Notes under the pieces: model-generated
Database searches by the model: none
What the model saw: only the letters and a program-made list of their open reading frames with translations
What the model was told of the DNA's origin: nothing
Assembly: GCF_039724765.1 (NCBI RefSeq)
Contig: NZ_CP155732.1
Span: 1 to 64,000 of the forward strand
From: Sagittula stellata E-37
GTDB taxonomy: Bacteria > Pseudomonadota > Alphaproteobacteria > Rhodobacterales > Rhodobacteraceae
DNA: 64,000 bases
Reading direction: 5' to 3'
Position numbers and translations under genes: made by a program
Part shown: one piece after another, positions 27,636-36,155 of the stretch
Numbering within the stretch: position 1 is the stretch's first letter
How the letters are laid out: each line of letters begins with the position of its first letter

Positions 27636-29378
27636 TCACGCGGCCGCCTGTTGATCTTGCCCTTTCGGGGGCAGAAGCTTGAACACCGTTACCTGCACCA
27701 TCACGTCTGGATCTCCCTTCGGCGGCGCGAGGCAGGCCATCCAGCCGAGCTGCGCGTTCACGCCCATGATCGCCGGCTGGATCTCCGTCTGCGGCAGCCA
27801 CAGCACGGCCTCGACCTCGTAGGCCTCGCCGAGATACCAGAACACCAGATCGCGGAGGTCGGGGTGATCCCCGCCCGATGGCAGCAGCTTGAAGTAATCC
27901 TTGATAGAGCGGACATAGAGATGCACGCGGATCTTCTCTCCGACCGTGCGCACCCGGGACCCGAGGTGCATGTTCATGCCGATGCTGCAGGCCTGACGGC
28001 CCATGTGCGACAGCGTGTCGGGCTCGAAATCGAGCCACGTCGGCACCAGCTCCTCGATCTCGACGTTCAGTTTCCCTTGGAAGTGCAGCTGCAGGATCTG
28101 GCGCAGGCGCACCGGGCTTTTGACGCGCCCACCGGCCAGACCCGCGTAGCGCGCCTTGACCGTGTCGGACACGTCGTCCCGGTCCCGCATGGCCGTCGTG
28201 CCATTGCCCGCCACGGCCAGAAGGTAGGACTGGAAGCGGTCGTCGGTCGGGTGGTCGAACTGCGTGATCGCATGGGCGTCGGACCAAGCCCGGAAGAACA
28301 TCTCCTGAAAGCGCTCGGTGAAGATGTCGACAAAGCGAGTAAAGCTCTTGTCGCCATGGATGAACCACTGCTGGACCTCCTCGGTCCAGTTAAGCGGGAA
28401 GGCTCCGAACGGCCCGAAGAACCCCATGAACTGCGCGCGGATCATCGGCACGCGGCGGGTGGGGTCGTAACGCGCAATGTCGGCATGCGGCACGCCGGTG
28501 AACGGGTCCTGCCCCATGCGGACAAGCTGGTCGTGCAGGCGGGTGTTGCGCCCGATGCGCGGCTTCGTCCCGGCGCGGCGCTCAAGCTCCCGCAGGAGGA
28601 AGAACAGCCCCTTGCCCATCGCGCGCCATGCCGCCTGTTCGTCCTCGTCCAGATTGGAGGGCATCTCCGGCTCGTCGTCGAGCTCGTCCATGGCGAGGTG
28701 TTCGACCCGCGAGGTGACAAGTTGCCGGAACGTGTCCAGCAACCCATCTTCGAGGAAGGCGTCCTCGGAGTGTTTCAGCCTCTGGCTGGCTCGGCGGACA
28801 AGATCCTTGCGCAGGGCGGGGGTAAGTCCCTCGGGCGCGCGGCGCGCGGTGTGGCGCAAGGCCGTGGCCAGACCGTGACCCAGCAGCGCCTGCTCGATGA
28901 CTTCGTCGGGCGTCCAGTCTGCGCGCGGGATGAACGCCTGAATCGACGTCTGCGTCCGCGGCAGACCCGGGAGTTCGGCAAAGACGGTCTTGTCTTCGTC
29001 ATCCCAACCGTCGCTGGCAGCGGGCGCCGTTTCGGTCCGGGGCGCATCGTCGAACCAGTCGAGATCGGCCATGACCGTCTTGTCGTCGCCATCCGACTTG
29101 CCGCCGATCATCGGCGGACGCACCGACGGCAGCTCTGCGGCCGGTTCCGTGCCGCGCGACTTGTTGGGCGCTATGCCCGGAAGGGGCGGGAAGGTCGGCT
29201 CCTTCACATCCTTGTCCTGCACCGGCTGTGAAAAACCGCCTTTCGGCATCGGCAGCGGTTCGATTGTCTTCGGGCCGCTGTCCTTGTCCTTGGGCGACGA
29301 CTTGTCCTCGGGTTTGCCCGGGTCCTTGTCGAGCCAGCCCATGACCGTCTTTTCGTCGTCATCCCAATCGTCGCTCAC
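27636..29378 (-). CDS. tssG: T6SS baseplate protein TssG with long N-terminal extension
   Basis: The C-terminal part (from about residue 225) is a TssG/ImpH/VasB protein: FFLLRELERRAG, PRIGRNTR, and MIRAQFMGFFGPFGAFPLNWTEE. TssG builds the baseplate wedge with TssE and TssF. Most TssG proteins are about 330-360 residues; this one is 580. The extra about 220 residues are acidic and Pro/Lys-rich with three D-[DE]-KT-V-[MF] motifs (Thr11, Thr101, Thr131), the same type found in TssL and PpkA, then a helical part (about 145-215). The start overlaps the tssF stop (ATGA). The extension may be a phosphorylation-controlled docking arm (inference). Confidence 0.9.
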   Translation of the reverse strand: MSDDWDDDEKTVMGWLDKDPGKPEDKSSPKDKDSGPKTIEPLPMPKGGFSQPVQDKDVKEPTFPPLPGIAPNKSRGTEPAAELPSVRPPMIGGKSDGDDKTVMADLDWFDDAPRTETAPAASDGWDDEDKTVFAELPGLPRTQTSIQAFIPRADWTPDEVIEQALLGHGLATALRHTARRAPEGLTPALRKDLVRRASQRLKHSEDAFLEDGLLDTFRQLVTSRVEHLAMDELDDEPEMPSNLDEDEQAAWRAMGKGLFFLLRELERRAGTKPRIGRNTRLHDQLVRMGQDPFTGVPHADIARYDPTRRVPMIRAQFMGFFGPFGAFPLNWTEEVQQWFIHGDKSFTRFVDIFTERFQEMFFRAWSDAHAITQFDHPTDDRFQSYLLAVAGNGTTAMRDRDDVSDTVKARYAGLAGGRVKSPVRLRQILQLHFQGKLNVEIEELVPTWLDFEPDTLSHMGRQACSIGMNMHLGSRVRTVGEKIRVHLYVRSIKDYFKLLPSGGDHPDLRDLVFWYLGEAYEVEAVLWLPQTEIQPAIMGVNAQLGWMACLAPPKGDPDVMVQVTVFKLLPPKGQDQQAAA

Positions 29379-31303
29379 AGCACGCGCCCTCCGCCCAGCC
29401 GGGGCGGCCAGGTCTTCAGGTGTCCGCGCTGGTGCGAGCGGATGACCGTCTTGGTGAACGAATTGACAGAGGCGTATTCGGCAAGGAACCTGTCCAGCAC
29501 CGAACCGAGCAGCATGATACCGGAGCCTTCGAAGGCCTCTTCGTCGAAGGTCAGCGTAATTTCGAGACCGCGCGCCGTATGGAAACCCTCGGGATGCGGA
29601 ATGGAGGCCGGAACCTGCCGGGTCTCGACCGACTGCAACCCATCGACCTGGCTTTCAATGAAGCTGTCGGAGAGATCGGCGAACAGACGCATCATCTCGC
29701 GCAGGGCCTCTGCCGCATCGGCCCCGGTTCGGCCCAGAACCCCGTAACTGTTCAGCGACATGTGGCTGACGAGCCGCCAGTAGACGTCGCCGGACTGGGT
29801 CCGGTGGGCCGCGCCGCCTTCCATATCGGCCAGACTGTCGCGCGGCGGAGTGGGACCGTCGATGCAAGCCAGCCGGATCGTGTTCTCGTCGCAGAAGTAG
29901 AAGTCTTCCTCGCCCTGCTTGATCGGCAACTCGCCGGCCAGGTGCCGGTTGGAGCACAGCCCCCGGATCTGGAGACGCTGCACCCGTTCGTCGTCGGGCG
30001 GCTCGTAGATCGACAGGAAGGTTTCCGTGCCGCGATAGCGCGACCGGGAAATACCCTGCTTGCGCTCCTGTGCGGTGATCCGGCGCTTCTTCTTGCGGGT
30101 CGTATAGTACAGCGCGTGCCTCGGACTGACCTTGTTCGAGGGCAGGGCATACAGCGGATAGACCCGCGTCTTGCCCTGGCTGCCCTGGTAGTGGGCGAAG
30201 ACCTCGGTCACGCGGTGGAATTCGTAGTGCGTAACGGGTGTGGACAGCGGCGTGACCACGTGTTCGTGGCTCTTGCGGTCCATGCGCAGGGGCGCGGCGG
30301 CCTCTTCGAACAGGTTGACCGCCGGGGCGCAGTGGAGGCGGATGTCTTCCGTTGACAGTTGCGCCGCCAGCTTCTGGCTCGACGTGTCGAATTCGAAGAT
30401 GATCTGAATGCGCGAACCGGGGACACGTGCCCAGACGTCGCGCAGCCCCTTCACCCGGAAGCCCAGGAACTTGCGCGGATAAACGAACACCTCGCGCAGA
30501 AGGGCAAATCCCTCGAACAGCCGGTCGTCATGCGGGAAAAGCCGTTCCGACCGGTCGAAACCAACCTGTTCGATCTGGTGCGGGGCAAGTGTCTGGTAGA
30601 CGTCGTCGCCAAGCGCGTTCTGCCAGCGCAGAGACACCTTCACGCAGTCGCAGAACACTTGTTCATACAGCGCCACGGCCTCGTCCATCGGGCCGGCCAG
30701 ATGAAACTGCAGCGTGTCGGCCTGCAGTTCGGTAAGCGGCTCGCTGTTGTCGGCCTTGCCGGTCACGCCAAGCCGCGCAACGTCGATCAGCATCCCGGCA
30801 TGAACGCCCTTCGCCGGCTCCCGCATCACCGCGCCGACCTGACCCGACCGGGAAAGATAGCGCACCTCCGCAACGTCAACCGGCCAGAGACTGAGGGGCG
30901 CAGCCAGCGCAAACCGGCAGGACACGCGCTTTTCGGTGTCAACGTAGCGCGCCTCCATGTAGTCGCCGGGCTTGAAGTGGATGCCGGTGACTGTCTTCGG
31001 ATCCTCGTAAGGGGCCGCGGCCCGCACCGTCATGACGGAGGGAGTCGGCTCCAAAACGCCGGGCAGAAGCTGGTCCAGAAGCTCCCGCGTGAAGCCACGG
31101 AATTCTTCGTCCAGTTTCAGTTGCACCCGTGCGGCAAGAAAGGCAGACCCCTCCAGAAGCGCCTGCGCGGTTGGGTCCATGTTCTCTTCGAGCAATCCGC
31201 CAAGGCGATCTGCCAGGCCCGGATACTCCTGCGCGAATTCCCGAGCCCGCTCCTTCAGCAGCGCGAGTTCCCGGTTGTAGGCGTCGCGGAAAGCCTGTTT
31301 CAC
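29375..31303 (-). CDS. tssF: T6SS baseplate protein TssF
   Basis: This 642-residue protein is TssF (ImpG/VasA), the main wedge component of the T6SS baseplate. The N-terminus carries the family pattern FRDAYNRELALLKERAREFAQEYPGLADRLGG and MDPTAQALLEGSAFLAARVQLKLDEEF. The C-terminus includes GSVLDRFLAEYASVNSFT. Length is normal. Start overlaps the tssE stop and stop overlaps the tssG start, so tssE-tssF-tssG form one translationally coupled block. Confidence 0.95.
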   Translation of the reverse strand: MKQAFRDAYNRELALLKERAREFAQEYPGLADRLGGLLEENMDPTAQALLEGSAFLAARVQLKLDEEFRGFTRELLDQLLPGVLEPTPSVMTVRAAAPYEDPKTVTGIHFKPGDYMEARYVDTEKRVSCRFALAAPLSLWPVDVAEVRYLSRSGQVGAVMREPAKGVHAGMLIDVARLGVTGKADNSEPLTELQADTLQFHLAGPMDEAVALYEQVFCDCVKVSLRWQNALGDDVYQTLAPHQIEQVGFDRSERLFPHDDRLFEGFALLREVFVYPRKFLGFRVKGLRDVWARVPGSRIQIIFEFDTSSQKLAAQLSTEDIRLHCAPAVNLFEEAAAPLRMDRKSHEHVVTPLSTPVTHYEFHRVTEVFAHYQGSQGKTRVYPLYALPSNKVSPRHALYYTTRKKKRRITAQERKQGISRSRYRGTETFLSIYEPPDDERVQRLQIRGLCSNRHLAGELPIKQGEEDFYFCDENTIRLACIDGPTPPRDSLADMEGGAAHRTQSGDVYWRLVSHMSLNSYGVLGRTGADAAEALREMMRLFADLSDSFIESQVDGLQSVETRQVPASIPHPEGFHTARGLEITLTFDEEAFEGSGIMLLGSVLDRFLAEYASVNSFTKTVIRSHQRGHLKTWPPRLGGGRVL

Positions 31304-31902
31304 ATTTGCACCCGCAGCTTGGACATCCGCATCTTGCCCGCCCCGAGGTCGAGCTCCGCGTCGAAGTCGAGCGGGATGTCGACCGGGTCGCCCATCAGGT
31401 CGGCCTGCACGAAAAGCTCCAGCCGCTGGTCGTTCTTGCTATCGCTCCGGCGCACCGACACCTCGATCGAAGAAGGCACCAGACGCGGCTCGTGGTCGAC
31501 AAGCGATTGCTTGATGGAAGCCTTGATCGATTCGCCCCCCAACTCGCGGATCGTCACGCTCGACAGGTCGCGGAAGCCGTAGTTGAGGATCGACCGCGCC
31601 ACGTGCGGCGCCTGGTCGAGCGACACGGCGGCATCGAGACGGATGGTGTTCATCAGCGCGTTCAGATCCGCCTCGATGTGGTTGCGCAGGGCACCTTCGG
31701 TGACACCTTCGCGGAAATCGATGCGGCGGGTGATCGTGGTCTCGCCGTCTTCCTTCTTGTCCTGCGTGCGCTCGGCATGGTGCTGGCGGCGGCGGTCATG
31801 GAAGCTGGAGCGGAAGATCTGCAGGATCGAGACCTTGGCGCGGTCTTCCTTGCGCCAGACGCGGGTCACCTGCGTCGTCAGATCAGGATCGTCGGAGGTC
31901 AT
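31300..31902 (-). CDS. tssE: T6SS baseplate protein TssE (gp25-like)
   Basis: This 200-residue protein contains the gp25/GPW_gp25 domain in its C-terminal two thirds (LNALMNTIRLD, ILNYGFRDLSSVTI, IRELGGESIKASIKQSLVDHEPRL). TssE nucleates sheath polymerisation on the baseplate. It is slightly longer than many TssE proteins because of an N-terminal charged segment (about 40 residues). It follows hcp after a hairpin, so its expression may be lower than that of hcp, and overlaps tssF. Confidence 0.93.
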   Translation of the reverse strand: MTSDDPDLTTQVTRVWRKEDRAKVSILQIFRSSFHDRRRQHHAERTQDKKEDGETTITRRIDFREGVTEGALRNHIEADLNALMNTIRLDAAVSLDQAPHVARSILNYGFRDLSSVTIRELGGESIKASIKQSLVDHEPRLVPSSIEVSVRRSDSKNDQRLELFVQADLMGDPVDIPLDFDAELDLGAGKMRMSKLRVQM

Positions 31903-31978
31903 GTCACGCTCTCGAAATCAAAAGGCCCGAGACAAAACGTAACGGCCATCCCCCGAGCAATCAAAGAAAAATTAATGT

Positions 31979-32005
31979 GGGAAGGGCGGGTTTGCCGCCC
32001 TTCCC
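31979..32005 (-). terminator. Attenuator/terminator between hcp and tssE
   Basis: A perfect 11-bp stem (31979-31989 with 31995-32005, loop GTTTG) lies 32 bases after the hcp stop. On the - strand it is followed by a T-rich tract (TTAATTTTTCTTTG), the layout of an intrinsic terminator. Partial termination would give more Hcp than downstream baseplate proteins. Confidence 0.78.
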
Positions 32006-32036
32006 GAAATGCAGGTCCGCGAAGGGGAAGAGTCGC

Positions 32037-32534
32037 TTACGCGCTCCATTCCTTGTCTTCTGCGATTTCCCAACCGGCAGAGAATTCGCCGTCCGGCGCA
32101 CCCTTCTGGTTCTGCTTAGTGTAGGTGACCTCGAACATGCGGAAGTTCAGGGTGAGGCTTTCCTGGATACGGTCCAGGCCGTCGTTCATCCCGCCGGTGT
32201 TGTACGACGTGATCATGACGTCCTTCATCTTGATCTTCATGTAGTCGACAGGCTTGGAGCCACCGGCCTTCAGCACGTGCAGTTCCGCTGTGTCGATGTG
32301 CTCGCCCGAGCAGCAGCGCTTGATCAGGTCGTGCGACGCCGCGTCGACGTACTTGGTGAACGCGATGTCACCCACGTCGACCTTGCCGCCGCCGCCACCG
32401 GACCCCAGGTGGGTGGTGCCCGACTGGGTCATGCCGACGCTCCAGGACAGGACGTCGATCCAGTCCTTGTGCTGGTCATTCTGGGACTCGCCCTTGATGC
32501 CGTTGCCGAGTTTCAAAAAGATATTAACAGCCAT
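32037..32534 (-). CDS. hcp: T6SS tube protein Hcp (TssD)
   Basis: Hcp forms the hexameric inner tube expelled by the T6SS. From ATG 32534 it is 165 residues; an AGAAGGAG ribosome site lies just upstream, so the in-frame extension to 32564 is rejected. Family features: VNIFLKLGNGIKGESQ at the start, WIDVLSWSVGMTQSG, DVGDIAFTKYVDAAS, EFSAGWEIAEDKEW at the end. A Gly-rich insert (five to six Gly after GSG near residue 50) is somewhat long. It sits between tssC and tssE with a terminator-like hairpin behind it. Confidence 0.96.
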   Translation of the reverse strand: MAVNIFLKLGNGIKGESQNDQHKDWIDVLSWSVGMTQSGTTHLGSGGGGGKVDVGDIAFTKYVDAASHDLIKRCCSGEHIDTAELHVLKAGGSKPVDYMKIKMKDVMITSYNTGGMNDGLDRIQESLTLNFRMFEVTYTKQNQKGAPDGEFSAGWEIAEDKEWSA

Positions 32535-32592
32535 TTTGCTTCTCCTTCTGGCTTTAAATCTCACCTACCGCTTAATTGCGGGCGGCAATCAC

Positions 32593-34095
32593 TTATTTGG
32601 CAGGCAGTTTCGACACGAGGCTCATGCCGATATCCATGCCTTCCATCTGAAAATGCGGTTTCAGGAAGAACTTGCCCGTGTAGTAACCCGGGTTGAGTTC
32701 GTCTTCGACCACTTCGACCTTTGCCCCTGCCAGCGGACGCTTCGCCTTTTCCAATTCCGTCGCGGTGTCAGGGTTACCCGTCACATACTTGTTGATCCAG
32801 GTCTGCAGCTCGATCTCCAATTGAGCCCGCGTCGGGCTCTGGCCAATCTTGTCGCGCACCATGACCTTCAAGTAATGGCTGAAACGCGACACGGCGAAGA
32901 TGTAAGGGATGCGCGACGACATGTTGTCCGATGCCGTGGCAAGATCATCCACGTATTTCTTGGGCTTGTAGAGCGACTGCGCACCGATGAAGGCCGCCTT
33001 GTCGGTGTTCTGCCGGTGGATCAGGCCGATCAGGCCCGCCTTCGACAGTTCACCCTCCCGACGGTCCGTGATGGACACTTCCGTCGGGCACTTCATCTGC
33101 TTGTCACCGTCGCCGGTGTCAAAGACGTGCGTCGGCAGGTTGGTCACCTCGCCGCCGGAGGTCACACCGCGGATGCGGACCGTCCAGCCGTGTTCCTTGA
33201 ACGCCCGGTTGATGTTCGTCGCCATCGCGTGCGCCGCGTTCATCCAGGAGTACTGCGTGCCGCCGTGACCGTCGGTCTCCTCGCGGAAGTCGAACTCCTC
33301 GACGACCGAGGTGCTGTCCGGGCCGTAGGGCTCGCGGGCCAGCGCGCGGGGCAGGGTCAGCGCGATGAAGCGGCTGATCTCGCTGTCGCGCAGCGAATTC
33401 CACTGAGCGTATTCCGCGTTCTCGAACATTTCCGACAGGTCCGGCGGAACGGCGATCTCGTTCCAGCTGTCCATGCCCAGCAGGTTCGGCGACGCGCCCG
33501 AGATGAACGGCGCCAGCGAGGCTTCGGCAATCCGGCCCATGAAGCGCAGGATGTTCACGTCGGCCGAGGAATGGTCGAAGTGGTAGTCGCCCACCAGGCA
33601 GCCGAAGGGCTTGCCGCCCAGCGTACCAAGCTGCTGTTCGTAGACCATCTGGAAGAGCGGCGATTGTTCCCACTTGTTCTTGGGATAGCGCCGGGTCATG
33701 GCCGCCAGCTCCGACTTGGAGATGTTCAGCACCTTGACCTGCAGAGACGCGTCGGTTTCCGCATTGTTGAGCGTGTACGCAAGGCCGCGCCACTGGCTCT
33801 CGAAATGCTGGAACTCCTCCTGGTGGAGGATCGCGTTCATCTGGTCGCTGAGCTTCTTGTCCAGCTTCGCCAGCATCGCGTCCAGCGTGTCGATCACGTC
33901 GTCTTCGATGATCGTCTGGTCGTCCAGCGCCTCGCGGACCAGCGCCACGAGAGCATTGTCCACCTCACGCTCTGCCACGTCGGTCCGCGGCTTGATCGTC
34001 TGTTTCAGAATGTCGGAGAATTCCGCAAGCTCGTTTACGGATTCCGCGACCGCGCCGCCTGCGCCTTCTGTATCCAGTTGTGCGTCGTTAGCCAT
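32593..34095 (-). CDS. tssC: T6SS sheath large subunit TssC
   Basis: This 500-residue protein is TssC (VipB/ImpC), which with TssB forms the contractile sheath. Recognisable parts are FESQWRGLAYTLNNAETD, LNISKSELAAM, LVGDYHFDHSSADVNILR and the C-terminal NPGYYTGKFFLKPHFQMEGM. The N-terminal about 100 residues contain the helices that pair with TssB. It starts 32 bases after the tssB stop and precedes hcp by 58 bases, keeping sheath and tube genes together. Confidence 0.96.
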   Translation of the reverse strand: MANDAQLDTEGAGGAVAESVNELAEFSDILKQTIKPRTDVAEREVDNALVALVREALDDQTIIEDDVIDTLDAMLAKLDKKLSDQMNAILHQEEFQHFESQWRGLAYTLNNAETDASLQVKVLNISKSELAAMTRRYPKNKWEQSPLFQMVYEQQLGTLGGKPFGCLVGDYHFDHSSADVNILRFMGRIAEASLAPFISGASPNLLGMDSWNEIAVPPDLSEMFENAEYAQWNSLRDSEISRFIALTLPRALAREPYGPDSTSVVEEFDFREETDGHGGTQYSWMNAAHAMATNINRAFKEHGWTVRIRGVTSGGEVTNLPTHVFDTGDGDKQMKCPTEVSITDRREGELSKAGLIGLIHRQNTDKAAFIGAQSLYKPKKYVDDLATASDNMSSRIPYIFAVSRFSHYLKVMVRDKIGQSPTRAQLEIELQTWINKYVTGNPDTATELEKAKRPLAGAKVEVVEDELNPGYYTGKFFLKPHFQMEGMDIGMSLVSKLPAK

Positions 34096-34127
34096 GGTTC
34101 ATGTCCCTGTTATCGCGTCGCCGTCGT

Positions 34128-34637
34128 TTATTCTTCGTCTTTGCCGGACTTCGCCTGCTCGCCGAGCGCGGCAAGCAGTTCCGGGTCGCTCAGCAGCTTC
34201 TTGATGTGCTCCTGGGCCTTGGGCTTCGACGACATGTAGCGCTGCAGGGAGGCAAGCTGTTCGCGGGCTTCCAGCAGCTTCGCCATCGCCGGAACCTGGC
34301 GGGCGATCTGCGTCGGCTCAAGGTCGTCCATGGAATGGAACTTCAGATCCACGCCCATCTTGCCGCCGTTCGGGTCAAGCTTGTTCTCCACCATGAAGGA
34401 CATGCCCGGTTCGATCGACGCCATGTAGTCGTCCAGGGTGTCTTTCGTGACGCCGCTGAAGGTCCGCTCGGTCACGTCCTCCTTCTCGACGCCCGGGTTG
34501 TTTCCGGACAGGTCCGAAAGCATGCCCATGACGAAGGGCAGCTCAACCATCTTCTCGCTCTCGTAGGGGTCAGCGTACTGGATCGACACCCGCGGAGGGC
34601 GATTTCTCTTGATGTAACCGGAACCTGAATCAGACAT
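34128..34637 (-). CDS. tssB: T6SS sheath small subunit TssB
   Basis: This 169-residue protein is TssB (VipA/ImpB). Family features: KRNRPPRVSIQYADPYESEKMVELPFVMGMLSDLSG near the start, FSGVTKDTLDDYMASIEPGMSF, and a helical C-terminus that contacts ClpV. A 130-base gap with an AT-rich segment and a palindrome separates it from tssA, so tssB-tssC-hcp may have an additional promoter. Confidence 0.96.
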   Translation of the reverse strand: MSDSGSGYIKRNRPPRVSIQYADPYESEKMVELPFVMGMLSDLSGNNPGVEKEDVTERTFSGVTKDTLDDYMASIEPGMSFMVENKLDPNGGKMGVDLKFHSMDDLEPTQIARQVPAMAKLLEAREQLASLQRYMSSKPKAQEHIKKLLSDPELLAALGEQAKSGKDEE

Positions 34638-34660
34638 ATGAAAATCTCCCTGAGGCTTTG

Positions 34661-34674
34661 TTGCAGTGCTGCAA
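34661..34674. promoter_or_regulatory. Palindrome upstream of tssB
   Basis: TTGCAG-TG-CTGCAA is a perfect 6-bp inverted repeat 24 bases before the tssB start. It lies in a 130-base gap that is AT-rich (for example 34706-34745) inside an otherwise compact operon. It may be an operator or mark a promoter for tssBC-hcp; no clear -10/-35 pair can be assigned. Confidence 0.35.
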
Positions 34675-34767
34675 TCTTGTGGAAAATCAAACCGCCAAGC
34701 GGACCTAAAGTCAACGATGTAGATATACCAAAAAACCGTACTTGTACACGGCGAGGGGAGTACCTAC

Positions 34768-36114
34768 TCACTCCTCTTCGCGCGGTATCAGCTCGTCGAT
34801 AATGGACTGAAAATCCCTGTCCAGATAACTTCTTGCGCGGCTCAGCAACGTCGGAATCGGGCTGGAGCGTTCGACTCGGCGGAAGTAGTCCTCGACCGAC
34901 CGGATTGCGACCGCGGCCTCCCCCGCATTGGTCACGGAGACGTCCGGACCCGGGTCCGGCTCGGGGAACGGGGTGTCGGGATCGTCGTGCATGTCCTCGG
35001 TCAGCGCCCGAATCCGCGCGATTCCAAGCGAGAACCCGGCAGCAGGGCTGAAGTTGACAAGCGCCTCCTCGACATTGTCGGGCAGCAGGGTTTCCAAGGC
35101 TTCCAACAGCGGCTTGCCGATCAGCGACCGCGCCTGCGTCACCAGGAGCAGCGTGGCCGAGGACGGCTCATAGGCCCGGTAATAGGCCTCGCAGGCCTGC
35201 AAAAGGCGCTTGGCATGCAGGTGGCTGACCACCTCCGCGCCGCCCCCCTTCGCCGCTGCCGCAGCGGCAGAGAACGATGCGACGCCGCCGCCCCCTTCGC
35301 TGTCGCCCTCGTCGTCCTCGCCGCTGTCATCGCCGGGTTCCTCGACCTGGGCAACGGAGGCAAGATCGGACCGGGAGTTGGTGATCGCTTCGATCATCTC
35401 GGTGATGATCGGGCCGACACGGCTGAAATCCGGAGAGAACTTGGCCGTGCCGCTGGACTCGCACGCCGCCTTGATGCGGTTCATCGCGTCGCGCAGTTCG
35501 ACCAGTGTTCCCAGCGTCTTCTCGACATGCTTGGCATTGCTCGCCGACGACAGCGCATCGAGGATGGGCGCCTGTTCGAGGTCCTCTTCGGACTGGAGGG
35601 CCGTCAGGTCGCCGCGCGCCACCTTCAGCCGCCGCAACGTCGCATCGCCGGTCGGCGTCAGCGCGGTGAAGTAGAGTGGCTGCACCACGCTGGTATTGTC
35701 GTTCAGGTCGTTGATCGCGCTGCGCCTGTCCCCGGAATCCGTCGGATGGACGTCCGCATCGAAGGTTTCCAGAAGCCCGGCAATCCAGGCAACGGATTCC
35801 GTGAACTTGGCCAGATTGCCGGCAAGGATCGCCCATTGCGCCCGCAGCACCACCAGCCGCAGGTCCTTCGACCGCTCCAGCACCGGGTCGATCAGCTTGA
35901 TCTCGTCGCGGAAGTTGACCGACTTCGGATCGAACATGTTGTCCGGCGTCATGCTGCCGTCGGGCTTCTCGACACCGGGCCGGTAGTAGAACTCAGGCAG
36001 TTCGCCCATCCGGTCGAAATAGGCTTCGTCGAACTGCGGGTCGCCCTCGGGTTCGAGGTCGGGACCGCAGGGGGCATCCTCCGAAATCGGCTGGAGAAGC
36101 TTTTCGAGATCCAT
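34768..36114 (-). CDS. tssA: T6SS assembly protein TssA
   Basis: This 448-residue protein has the ImpA_N domain at its start (LLQPISEDAPCGPDLEPEGDPQFDEAYFD), which identifies TssA. TssA coordinates tail-tube/sheath polymerisation from the baseplate. The middle is helical, with an acidic Asp/Glu/Gly-rich spacer (about 265-285) before the C-terminal helical domain (residues about 310-448, ending with LLSRARSYLDRDFQSIIDELIPREEE). It lies 41 bases after tagH. Confidence 0.93.
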   Translation of the reverse strand: MDLEKLLQPISEDAPCGPDLEPEGDPQFDEAYFDRMGELPEFYYRPGVEKPDGSMTPDNMFDPKSVNFRDEIKLIDPVLERSKDLRLVVLRAQWAILAGNLAKFTESVAWIAGLLETFDADVHPTDSGDRRSAINDLNDNTSVVQPLYFTALTPTGDATLRRLKVARGDLTALQSEEDLEQAPILDALSSASNAKHVEKTLGTLVELRDAMNRIKAACESSGTAKFSPDFSRVGPIITEMIEAITNSRSDLASVAQVEEPGDDSGEDDEGDSEGGGGVASFSAAAAAAKGGGAEVVSHLHAKRLLQACEAYYRAYEPSSATLLLVTQARSLIGKPLLEALETLLPDNVEEALVNFSPAAGFSLGIARIRALTEDMHDDPDTPFPEPDPGPDVSVTNAGEAAVAIRSVEDYFRRVERSSPIPTLLSRARSYLDRDFQSIIDELIPREEE

Positions 36115-36155
36115 GCAAGCGCTCCGTCAGTGGCCCGCGACAGTGCGGGAAAATA

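Noticed and set aside
34661..34674. Considered as a sigma-54 promoter element
   Set aside because: The TTGCAG/CTGCAA palindrome has a TGC but no GG at the -24 spacing required.
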